Of a stretch of DNA of 64,000 nucleotides, positions 34,424-46,000 are shown piece by piece. This DNA comes from Plectosphaerella cucumerina. Lineage: Eukaryota; Ascomycota; Sordariomycetes; Glomerellales; Plectosphaerellaceae. Each line of letters begins with the position of its first letter. Within the stretch, counting starts at the first letter, position 1. The stretch lies in NCBI GenBank assembly GCA_020746995.1, contig JAGPXD010000001.1, forward strand, positions 5,332,001 through 5,396,000, given 5' to 3'. The notes beneath the pieces are model-generated. The model did not search any database. It was not told the DNA's origin and saw nothing but the letters and a program-made list of their open reading frames with translations. The position numbers and the translations under genes were made by a program.

Positions 34424-37400
34424 ATGGCGGCCTGCTGATCTATCTGCCCGATCCACGACCGTGATTTCACATTTGCTTCTTCTGAACCCCGCCCGCGCTC
34501 CTTCCTCCCACTCTGTCCCCATCTCCATGATCCATCCCCGCCCGCCGGCCCTCTTCTCCTGTCTCCTCACCCGACATCACATCACATCACCTCAAACACG
34601 GACCTGGGTGCAAGGATCACCATCGTCACCGCCGGCCGGACCGGCCGTTGCGCTGCGCTGCGTTCGTTGCCCACAACCCGGGTTTGAACACCGATCGTCC
34701 AACTTTGTCTCCTTCGCTCATTCGCACCCACCCACCTGCGGCTGGTGATCCGCGGTGCTATCATGCATGCACCATGAGGAAGAGGACCCAGCTCCTCGGG
34801 TCGTACATGCACGCACTCACGCACGCACCCACGCCACGGACTTCCTTCATCTCTGCCATCTCCTCACCTACCATACCTCGCTCTCGGGGCATGTTGAATT
34901 GTCCGCCAGGGCCACCGGGTCTGCGTCAGGTCTCGTCTTGACTTCTGTTGCACTCGCACACAACTCGCAACTCAGGCCACGATTATTCCTGTGCCACTGC
35001 ATGGAAGAGCGAGCACACACCCTCGCCAGAACGTGCGGCATAGTCCACGAGAGAGAGACAGACCTGGCCTCACTTCCTCGACACCTACCGCGTGGGACCG
35101 TGAGACGCTGTCGTCCTCATACTTGTACACGCACCATGCACGCGGGCTGCTTGGACGCCCACAAACCTCATCTCACGCTACCACAACCTGAACAGGCAAA
35201 TGTTGCTACCGAGACGCAGCTTGACCATGGCGAGGCGATTGATTGCCTGCCTGTTCCCTGCCTGCCCCATCACGATCAACTTACCCTGACGTTGTGCTGC
35301 CCACAGACCAGACAGGGCAAGCCGGAGGTGGAAAGCCGGGGACATCCTCGCACCTTCTTCCGCTTCTGCCGTCGTCTCTTCCCCCCACCACCCTTCAAGC
35401 AGCGTGTGCGGATAGGAACACAGTCAACTTCTTGGCGGCTGCCAGTTAAGTACCATCGACCCGTTCGTCCCCTCGTCGGATGGCAGACCGGGGCTCCAGG
35501 GCTCTGCACCTCCGCCCTTTGTCATCGGCACCCAATACCAAGCAACAGGCGAACGAGAGCGAGCACTGAGCAGCGTGCCGGAACCTTTCCACGTTGCAGG
35601 TTAAATGGACCCATCCATACTCGTGGTACCAGGGTTGCAGAAGTCGGCGGTTGGCCTGGACCCTGCACGACGCGGCGCGCGCGGCATTCTCTGGCCGGCT
35701 GGCCCTGAAAGTGGCAAGAAAATAGGGCAGGCAGGCAGACAGGCAAGCAGCGCCAGCGGCAGACGTCCAACTGGACGACACCACCACCTGCGACGAGAAG
35801 CTGTCGCGCCATGCTCTTCCTTCTTCACGACGACGACAACGACTTGTCCATGCCGCACCGGGACGGCAAGTACGTTTTTAGATAATCGTTTCAACGCTCA
35901 GATCGTCCAAAGCCGACCTCGGGTGGACACGTCAGGCACGTCCCGCCCGTCTTTCTACTGCTTCTTCGACCGGCGTGCCGACACACACACACACAACACA
36001 TTGAACGGCCGAAACGCTCAGGCATTCGGAAGGTCTTCCGAACCTGGACACATTTATCTGCTGCCCACCCCCAGACAGCCACCCCGAGCAGAACATGCAC
36101 TTGGAACACGTCAACACCTTGATGGCCAACTGGCCCCCTCCTCACAGCCAAATCTCGTCGATCTCCAACATGTCCTTGGCATCAAGGGCACGGACCGACA
36201 GTCAAGGCAACCCCAGTGGCAGAGGCACTGCCGCAGCACACTCCTCCCTGGCAACAGTTCTGTTCCGCACGGCAGAGGCGTATATCGGTTAGTCGAAACC
36301 CACAGATCCGCCTGCCAGCTCTGATCCAATGACTCGTCCCATTGAGACTCAGTTTCCCAGCAAGGTCTCTTGGACCGTTGGACGGTTGCAACGGCGGCGG
36401 TCGCCCACCAACACAAGGCCGACAGCAGCAAGCAGAATGTCAAAGCACTTCCAGCCTGGCAGAGTCGGGCCCAGTACGTTTCACACGAGGCGATCAAAGC
36501 GCTGTCACAGTGAGACTGACCGACCGATGCTCAGCGTCCGGCGGCCCCACCCACATCCTCATCTGATGTCTCGACCCTTGATCCATGCCTGGAGGAAGCA
36601 ACCCAGGAGACCTGAATTCAGGCCACGGCTGGGGCAAGGCGTCGTTCTAGTTCTCCTGTGGCGGCACCATTAGCGCAATCACTTCGCAACAAACGACGTG
36701 ATCGGACACGCCAGCCCTTTCCCACTCCGTCGGGGAGGGACGGACACTTGAGTTGATGCAAGCCCCTCTTGGCGGCCGTTGACATAACCCTTGTCATCGA
36801 CAATAACCTCGATCTGACGGGTTCGAGGCATGTCAAGTGAGAGACATGTTCGCACGGGCGGCGGTGAGCGTGCCCAAAGCCCTGACTGCGTTGTATCGCC
36901 GCCGCAAACCACGTCGGGGACTCTCGATCGACAGGGAACCGTCGTCAACGCAAGACGCCCGTCCACATGTGGCTGCCAACTTTGCCCAGCAAGTTCATGG
37001 AAGAACCCAGGAAATCCCATCAACCCAAATAGGCAGCCCTGCTCCTGGAACAGGCAAGAACGCCGTCGCGGTCCCCAGGGAAATCGGGCTGCCCCGCCCC
37101 CTTGCAACGCGGGGATCTCCAGTGCTCCGTCAGTCCACGATCAATGTCCCAGAACACCCACGCCCGTCTTTGGTTCACTTGACGCGAGTCGTCACAGACC
37201 CTACTAGTAGTTTTGGCGTGCAAGCTCGTATATGAGTGCATGGACTGCGCCAACAACCTGGGCGAATCGGGATATCTGCGGTTGCTTCTGCTACTGGCCG
37301 GGACCGGCCCTGCCGTTCGGTATCTCGTTGTGCTCGTTGAGAAATCAAGTTTCGACCAGGACCCTGGAGAGAGGGCCACCCGCCGTCCGGGGCTCTCGGA

Positions 37401-38555
37401 ATATAGCAAATAACCCGGCGAGGTGCATGAACAGGCCCGCCGGCGAGGCGATCTGAACGACATTGCGGACTTGGCCCGGGATACCGAGACCCAACTCTCC
37501 GCCCAACCCCTGAAGCATCGCCACAATCGGCATCCCAAGGGGGGGCACAAGTCCGTCCGGTGGGCGTACGCATCTGGTACACGCAGATGCTCCCGCTTGA
37601 TCGACAATGCCTGTCCCATGTCATGTCGTTGAGCGGCTTTCAGGATTTCGGTCAATCCCCGGTCAGGTCACAAATGAAGTATGAGTCGCCGAAGGTCCAG
37701 ATGGTCTGCCGGGTGGTCATTACGGCATGGCAAGGCGAGGCGAACGGTGGGGATGACAGGGCTTTACCATCTCAGCCGCCTCAGACTGGCGAACCCATCG
37801 GGGCCATCGCCAGTTCTGCTGGGGTTTGCAACCTGCATCAGGCCTGGCTGTCCGGAGACGACATCCATTCCGGGCCCACGCGGGCCCGACTCCTCTTGGG
37901 GAGCGTTAGAATAGCTTGCCCGGGGCCGGCCCTCACAGCTCGCCAAGGGCTCTCACAGCACAGGGGTCGGCGGCCCTGTAGCTCGTCTTGGCTCCCCAGT
38001 ACGCCACACTGCCCAGAAAGTATCGGTCTCTCCTGAACACATTAGGTGGATTTTGAGACTGGATACGAACTTGAGCGGCATCCTCCTTTGGACTCTACCC
38101 GCTTGAAATTCAGGCGGGGGAGATGCGACAACGGCCCGGTGCGCACTCTCAGGACTCCCGGAGGAAGCACAGACTCGCCACTCGACTTGTAGGGCATCTT
38201 CACTTGAAGGCCGAGCATGTCATGATGGATCGCCGCCGCCCACCCGCGTGTTGTGTCAGCGCGCTCCGTTTCTTGACCGCACACAGTCGGGGCGGGCGTC
38301 GGGTATGGTCCTCGTAAGTCACTACAGGAACGAGAATCGATGGATTCCTAGTCAGGCCATCAATTTCGGCGACCATTGCATTTCTCTGTGCCGAAAGAGG
38401 TTCGACTCAGAGGCGGAGCCTACACGGGGCTTCCCCATTATTACTGGAGTCCAGATCTATTTCGAAAAACGTGGCACCACCTGACAAGATTCTCCGACGC
38501 AACGACCGCCCCGATCTCTCCCTCCTATTCAACAACGCCCACTTCCCGGGTCAGT

Positions 38556-39157
38556 CTAAAGCAGAGCAGCGGCAGCGATCAGGCCACCCAGGATACCGAC
38601 GGGGGCCATGGTCGGGATGGGGCCGGCCGAAGCAGCCTGGGTCGCGGATGTGCCGGCAGCAGTCGCGGTACTGCAGACAACTTCGTCGGGCAGATTGGTG
38701 ACCTGGACGGTCCTGCACATGGCGTGGGCGAAATCGACCGTATCCTTCTGCTCTTCGGCGGTGCAGCTGTCGACAAGGCAGCAGGCAATCTGGGCGAGGA
38801 AGTCCCGGTTCTCGCAGATGCACTTTGCGTCAAAGGCCTGGCAGTCGGCAATGAGCCCGCCGCCCAGGAAGTTGTTCAGGCATGGTTGCTGCACGTAAAA
38901 CGGGTCAGTCTCGGCATTCCAGCGTTTGACGAGCAGCCAACCCGCTCGCGCCCGCCCAAGGGGGAGGGAGCATCTGTCCGACAAGGGGCAGACGCGGGGC
39001 GGGAAACGGGGGCAACCGGCAGCAGCAAACAGTGGAGAGAAGAGGGGACTGGGAGCACACGCACGGCGCATGGAGGGACCTGGCCCAGACCGGTGTTCTG
39101 CGCAGCAACGAGACCGGCGGAGGCGACGACGACAGCTGCAGCGAAGAGCTTGAACAT
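38556..39157 (-). CDS. CFEM-domain protein, secreted and predicted GPI-anchored, 141 aa
   Basis: Model: complement(join(38556..38888, 39065..39157)), with a 176-nt intron (donor GTGCGT, branch CTGAC, acceptor GCAG, phase 0). Residues 1-19 form a signal peptide (MFKLFAAAVVVASAGLVAA). The CFEM domain follows almost at once: PPC-A-QP-C with cysteines 30 and 34, then C47, an Asp at 51, the CxC pair C54/C56, C67-C68, C73 and C89. This is the eight-cysteine CFEM pattern plus one extra neighbour (C67 or C68); C103 is also extra. The Asp before the CxC corresponds to the heme-iron axial ligand known from Candida Csa2. A Ser/Thr/Ala-rich spacer and a hydrophobic tail (VGILGGLIAAAALL) fit GPI anchoring. 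The role may be in heme/iron capture, the cell wall or host interaction; which one cannot be read here. Confidence 0.93.
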
Positions 39158-42100
39158 TTTGAATGGCAGTTTGGCGAGCTGACGCGGTTGTTGTCAGAGG
39201 GAGATTGGGGTCAGCAAGCCATCGAGCGACCGAAGGAGTTTAGTAGGGGACAAGCCTGACGACGGTCGGAAAGCTTGAACCCTCCCTCCGCGAGTCGAGT
39301 CACTCCAGTGGCCCGCGCCGCGACGCCGCCTGCTAGTGACCTGCAGCTACAAGTACAGCACCTGACCTGACAAGTCTCGGGGCAATGCGCCGCCCCGACG
39401 AACCCGATGGACGGGTATATGTACAAGTAGGCCAGGCCGGCCCATCCGCCCATCCCGCCGGACCGGCAACTACAATGATCCGAAGCTTTTGATGGCTCCA
39501 GCATGTCCCGTCCCGTCGGCACTGGAGCCAAGCCGACCTTGAGGTTGGAGCTGGAGTCTGGGGAACGAACCAGCCTGTGGCGCCAAGGGATCTCCGTGAT
39601 CAAAAGGGGTTCAGTGCATAACCAGTTCAGGGGCCTGCCACAGCTGCCACCACACACACACACACAACAGAGGTGCCCTACCCATACATCGTCTATCATA
39701 AAAACCACTGACTGATGCAGGCACTCACCAAAGCCCTGACCGAAATCCCAACGTGCCGGCTTGACATGCCATGCATCTGGCCGCCTCGACCTCCCAAGCT
39801 CTCTCGCACGCCCCTTCCGTCGTCATCTCGCACGCACCCGTCTCATCTCCCAGGCTGTGTCCAGCCCTTGCCATGGTTGTACCGAATATCAACTGCCGAA
39901 CGACATGCAACCAGCCAATTCCCGCTGTCTCGTCTCAGGCAGCCCTTGGCTTCATCCCCCACGACGGCCTAGCCCCTCGGAGATGGGCAGAGAAAATGCG
40001 AGCTCTGGCCTTTGGGGGTCATTTCTACTCACTAGTACGGCACTGCACTGCAAGTACGAGTATTGGAATGCTCGAGCTCGCCCCGCCCGTCTGTGCACTC
40101 AGTCGATGGCCGCCTGGTTTCATCCGATAATGAGCCTTGTTGACAGCTTTGTTGATTCCATAATGCTCGGTAAGCTGTTGATCGTGGCACCACCACGGCC
40201 GTCCGAGCGCAAGAACCGACCGTCCGTGCCTGTGGGCCGAATAGGGGGGGACCTCGCTTGGGAAGTAACTTCTTCCCTTCTTCCTCGGCGTATTTGCAGG
40301 CATCACCACTCGCCAAACCAACCTGCTGAGCCCACAGCACGGAAGGTGAGCATAAGACCAGCCAGTGTAACCTGCTAGCGGCAAAGTTTGTTCCCAGTCG
40401 GCCCCTACGCGGGTCGTGGCGACTCCAGGACCAGCGTCGTAATGGACGAAGACAGCAAGGCATATCCATGGCTGTCGGCTGTTTCTCCGGCATCTGTCAG
40501 GCACAGAAAATCTTCTAGAGGCAGGGGGAAAGACATCACGTCTTGGCATGCTGGTGTTGATACACACATGCTGCGCCTGTCGATAAAGTTTACTACAGCA
40601 ACACCATGAGCAGCAAACCGAACACGCCAGCGACAGGCCGGTGGCGGGAGCCAACCATGCGACTACTGCAGCCGAGCCGCCTCAGGGGGTATCAAGTAAG
40701 GTATCAAGAAAGGGGGATCTTCGAGGATGCCCGCCCGACAACATTCGGGTGCATCGTGGCCAACTTGCCATTCGGATGTCCTCCCCGGCCCTTACACTTC
40801 CACACTACCCACGCCGGCACCATGCACACATACCTTAAGTACTTGACGTAACTACCACAGGCCGTTGAGACGCTCGGCGGGCTTGACAGCCCTGGAGAGC
40901 TCCAATGCTCCATCGACCAGACCCCCTGCCGCCCCTCCTCTCCGTCCAACCGGCTCCCGCTAGGGCGGCATTCGCACGTCGCATCGTACGACAATCAAAG
41001 ACAAGGGGCGCCCTCATCCCTCCACGTTCGCGACGCCCCTCCCGCATTGACCACAGCGCCGGGTCTATAGCTCGAGACGCCGTTGAGAGGCTATTGACGT
41101 CCTTGTCTCTCCCCCCCGAACCATCCGCATCTTGGCACGCCACGGCGCCGCCCGGCTCGCCTCGGTCCAGTACATGCTCGGTACTTGGACGTTCGACCCG
41201 GACCACAGACGGTGGTGGCTTGGGCCGCCCGGCGCCGCCCTTCGGCATGGGACGCACATCACACCTTGATGTACTTTCGAACACGTCCTGCACTGCCAGC
41301 AGATCAAAGGGACGGACAACCGAGACCGTCGACTCAACCCGCGAACTGTCGGGTCAATCCCGTCCCGAGGTGCCGCCGGTCCTTCGAGCGTGGGATGATG
41401 AGAAGCCGCTTGTTCAGCTTCTGCCTCACCGACCTGGCCCAAGCCCGCCCGACCGTCCTTTGTTCTATTAGCAGCGGCGCTCGGGCAGCAATTGTCCTCT
41501 TTTTATTCCTCTTGGCGGCCCGTAGAACTTTCCTAAGTCCCCTAACCTCTCCGCCCAGACCGCCCAGCCCGCCGTCCGGGGCAGGACCAGACGTCGGCGC
41601 CCTCCCACTCTTCGGCCGACGCCGAACGTTGGCATCACCATTCCGAGCCGCCGACGGCCCAACTGCCGGATTCGTCCCACCAATTGTGCGGCCGCCTGTA
41701 CCCCTCCTGTCGGTGGATAGTGGGCACGGATCCAGGGTCGCAGGGCTAGCACACGATGCTTTCGCCGGCCTGGCTGGGCGGGAGCTGGCCCCCCCATTCA
41801 GCCTTTCACCAGCCCGTTTGCGCGCAACCGGGGGTCGACGGAGGATCATCATACGGTTGGTACGAGATCGTGAGTTGTGAGAACGCGCGTACGCAAGTTC
41901 CCAACATGGCTGCTCCGCCACAGGATCCAAGGCATGGACATGGGTATCTTGGGCAGGTTGACCCTGCCTCCCCCGGCTGCCTGGGATGCGACGTTGATGC
42001 CATGAGTCGTGTAAATAAGCTTCCACCCCTCTGCTTTCTCGGCGCTCATCCTGCTTTGCTGCTGCAACTTTTCGCCGCGTCCGCCGGCCCCACGGCATCC

Positions 42101-43051
42101 TCCGGCGCAGTGCAGGCCGGGGGTTGGCCTCCGGGGCCACCGGTTCGCCGCGTCACGGTCGTATTCGCGCGACCCTGACAATGCTTGTTTTGGGAATGGA
42201 GGCGTCCTGCGCTAGGAAGGATGGGGGATTCTTCCGAACCCATGGTCGGGGGGTGTCATGGCATCAGGCACTATGCGTACATACGGCCAGGGGCCTGCCT
42301 TGGATGTTTGCTCCGTGCAGGTGGTGCTCGCGTGCTTCGACCCAAAGATCCCCCGTCCCATTCGCGGGGTATACGGATCACGATGGACCACAACGGACAT
42401 GGACATGGACATGGGCGCGAGGCCGTTGGCGTCTTGGTTTGCTGTGCGCTCTGCTATAATCGTGCGATGATAGACGAGGATTCGTTTCGCTTCGCTTAGG
42501 CGAGGGTAACACGCCACATACTCGTCTGCCCATGGAGGTTCTGAGACAGGAAGACGTTCCTCAAGACACATCGGACATATCCGGGCCTGCTCCACGACCT
42601 CCTTGCACCTCGCGGCTGGTGGGAGCTCAAGTCTGCAGACCCCTGGCTGATGCATGGGTGTCCTAGGTCAAGACGTGGGCAGTTTTGAAGAGTGAAATGG
42701 GGCTACTTGACAGGACTGACAGATCACAGACGAGTCAGTTGGTGCACAGACATAGGTACAGTAGTGATGAACAACTCCATACAGACCACGGCGTGCTCGT
42801 ATTCAGAAACTCCAGATACTTGTAACTCTAACATGGGGGGGTATATGTCGATAGATGTGATGTGTCCACGTCCGCTCCCTCAAAAATGACCAGGCTGCAC
42901 AGCTATATGGCAACACGTAACCAAACAACAGGCGACGACAGGCGACACCAAGAGTCAAAACAACGCTCGCTCCAAAATCCGCTCCCAAACAAGGGCCCCG
43001 CCCATCCTCCTCGTCGTATGAGGGGATGTCGTCGTATGAGGGGATGAATGT
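39158..43051. other. 3.9-kb intergenic stretch between the CFEM gene and the giant repeat protein gene
   Basis: Contains the CFEM promoter, a CA repeat, and an unconvincing minus-strand frame (42212-42655) discussed among the findings. I support no gene here. Confidence 0.5.
39649..39666. repeat. CA dinucleotide microsatellite
   Basis: About nine CA units, upstream of the CFEM gene. Confidence 0.85.
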
Positions 43052-46000
43052 TCATCCCGTCAGCTTCCTCCACCAGCTGCTCCGGGGCGGCGCGTCCATG
43101 AAGACCGAACCCCGCCGCCGCTCGTCGCTGCCTTCCGACCCACCGCCGGTCTGCGTCCCATGCCGGCGGCCGGCCTCACGCTCCTCGCGCCTGGCGCGTC
43201 GACGGCGCTGATCATCCGCTTCGTCGGCCGTGGCTTCCTCCCCCTTTGCCCGTCGCCGACGCTCCCGCCTCTCGCGGCGGGCCTCATCATCCTCCGTCGG
43301 GCCGCCGTCCTCGGGAGGCGGCGGCGCGTCCGAGTGCTCGTGAACCCAGGATGATGTTCCCGAGTGTGGCCAAGCCGGCCGATTCTTGTCTCGCCGGTGT
43401 GACCGACGGGCCGGGTGTCCCTCGGCATCCGAGGCGGGTGCTGACTGCCGTTTGCTGCTGCGGTGTTGCGTCTCCTCAGCTGCGCGGGCGGCACGACGCG
43501 CCTCGCGACGACGTTGTCGCGCTTCCTCGTCATCGGGGGCGGCTTCCGCTTGCCTTGCCCGACGGCGCTCCTCGCGTGCCGCCCGCCTCGCCTCGGCATC
43601 GGGATCCTCCTCGGCCGCTGGCGCCTCTCTTTCCTTGCGTCGTTTGCGCCGGCGAGCATCGGCGTCGGCATCGTCCGCGGCCCGTCTGCCTTCCTCCTCC
43701 GCAGCGCGGGCGGCGCGCCGCTCTGCACGTCTAGCCTCCTTCTCCTCTTGCCTTCGTGCTTCGGCATCCTCCTCTTGCCTCTTTCGCCGCTCCCGTCGAG
43801 CCTTGTCCTTGGCCACGCGCGCTTCCTCGGCAGCCTGCTCAGTTGCCTCACGCTCGGCACGCTTGGCTCTCCGAGCCGCGCGGCGGGCCTCGCGTTCTTG
43901 GTCAGCATCGGTCATGGGCACATCCCCTTCGTCGGGATAACCCCTTTGGCGCTGCCGGGCATCCTCGTCATCGGTTGCGGGATATGTGCCCCGGCGCTGA
44001 AGGGGGTCGGGACGTTCGGCTCGAGGGGTGAGGAAGCCGGTAAACATGCTCGCAAACCCTTTCCTGGCAGTCGAGGCGGATCGCTTCATCCCGTTGGGGT
44101 CGGTCGGGACATCAGGGTCAACCATGACGATGTCTTCCTCTCTCGGCGCCCTGGAATGTCGCCGGCTTCTTGACGGGGTGGGTTCTTCACCGTTGGCGCC
44201 GACCATGACGATATCGTCATCTTCGCCACGGCGGCTTCGTCTGCTGCGCCTGCTGGTCGACTTGTCAACACCGAGGACCTTTGCGGCCTTGGCTGACATG
44301 ATCTCTTCAGGAGGAGGAGAGGCCAGGCCGCCGACGTCGACAGAGTGCCGGCGCGACGGCTTTGCGCGGGAGGGGTGTCCTCTATCACGCGTCGAGGCTG
44401 TCCGCGTGATCGGTGGCGTGCTGAACATGGACATGAGCTTGGGCCGGGCGGGTGTTTCCTTGGGTCTCTCGCCACGGTCGCGCTCCGTCTTCTCCGCCTT
44501 GTCGGAAGAGGATCCTTTGGAAGAGTTCTTCTCTTCCTTCTCGGCAGACGACCGCTTCTTCCTCTTCTCTGACCGCTCAGCTCGCTCGGCGCGATCGCCA
44601 CGTTCGCGATCGGGACGGTCGCCACGCTCAGGGCGTTCAGCACGCTCGGCGCGATCAGCACGTTCGCGATCACGGTCGCCACGTTCAGCGCGCTCCGCTC
44701 TAGACGACTTTCGCTCCTTCTCTTTCTCCTTCTCCTTCGGTGCGCCTGCCGACCACATGCCCCAGGACGCGCCGCCATCACGACTGATCTTGGCGCGTTC
44801 CTTGCGCGACGGCCGCGCTTCCTCATCTTCTTCGGGTGGTGTGGGCGGCGCATCGGGCACTGCTGGTGGCGGTGCCGGTGCTGGCGGTGGAGGGGGAGGC
44901 GCCTCCTCGACGACGGGCGCGGGCGCGGGCTCCTTGCTCTTCTTCTTGCTCTTCTTCGACTTCTTCTCGGGAGTCATGTCGACGATGGCCACAACCTCAT
45001 CTTCGTCCTCCGGGAAGGAGCCGGGGAGCTCCGACGACTTGCTCCGGGGTAGGTCCTGCTCGGGTTCTGGTTCAGGCTCGGGTTCGGGGGCGAGTGCGGC
45101 GGCGGCGGCGGCGGCAGCGGCGGCCTTCTTGTCCTTCTTCGACTTCTTCTTCTCCTCCTTTGTCGGTTCAGGGGGAGGCGGCGGCGGCGCGGGTTCTTCC
45201 TCGGGGGGCGGGTCGTCGTCGGCAGGGACTTGGAAGGCTTTGAGTCTGTCGGCGATGGAACTCTTTCCAGAGGCCTTGCGAGATGAGGAGGCTTTCATGG
45301 AGTCCGCGGCATCATCTGCGAAAGAGGAGGCGAAGGCGTCTGTCCCGTTGTTGCCAGCACCTTCTAAACCTGGGATGAGTCAGCCATCTAATCTCGGGTG
45401 TGGCAAGAACGGTGAGATGCGTCTCATTTCGGCGAGGATCCGGGGTACAGGAGGTGTGTGTGGAGGCAGGGGAGGGGGGTCAGGGGTATGGGCATGGGTA
45501 TGGATATGGGGGTGGGCTGGAGGTGGCCAGAGCGGCATGTACGCGCAGAGCGAACACAACCTCTCGATGCCGCCCGTGGTGACGAACCTTTCTTGGACGC
45601 CTTCTTGGTTCCCGAGACGCCCCAGAAGCTGAAGGGATCGCTGGCTGGAGCGGCCGCGGGCTCTTCGGCGCCGAGGAGCTCCTCGACCTGTTCGGGGCTG
45701 AGTTCGCCGAGAGCCTGATCGAGGTCCTGCTCCTCGTCCTTCTCCTTTGGAGGCTCCTTGTCTTTGTCCTTGGATTTGGACTTGGACTTGGATTCCTTTT
45801 CGGCCTTGGAGCCCTTCTTGGCCTTCTTCTTCGCTGCAGCCTCGGCGGCCTCGGCCTCCTCGCGCTCCCGCTGGGCCTGCTCCTCGGCTTCGCGAGCGAT
45901 GCGCTCTTCCTCTTCCTTTGCGGCCTGCTCCTCGGCCGCTTTGGCGGCCTGTTCTTCGGCCTCCCTCGCCGCTTGCTCCTCAGCGTCCTTGGCAGCCTGC

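Larger units (their letters stand above)
31073..38555. other. Gene-poor stretch, right part (7.5 kb)
   Basis: Only simple repeats are evident: CCTGY pentamer runs near 32930 and 33620, an 11-G run at 33755 and CCCAA repeats at 34406. The longest frame (317 codons from 34755) is rich in Arg, Thr, His and Pro and shows no domain. I find no splice-supported gene. Confidence 0.5.

Noticed and set aside
34755..35708. 317-codon plus-strand frame in the gene-poor stretch
   Set aside because: Arg/Thr/His/Pro-rich without hydrophobic periodicity, domain or splice-compatible neighbours; typical of chance frames in GC-rich DNA.
44028..45632. 534-codon open frame on the plus strand
   Set aside because: It is the antisense shadow of the repetitive giant protein: Ser/Gly runs mirror Lys/Glu/Pro codons and no domain is present. 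The same applies to the plus-strand frames at 45758-46777, 46837-47877 and 47956-49113.
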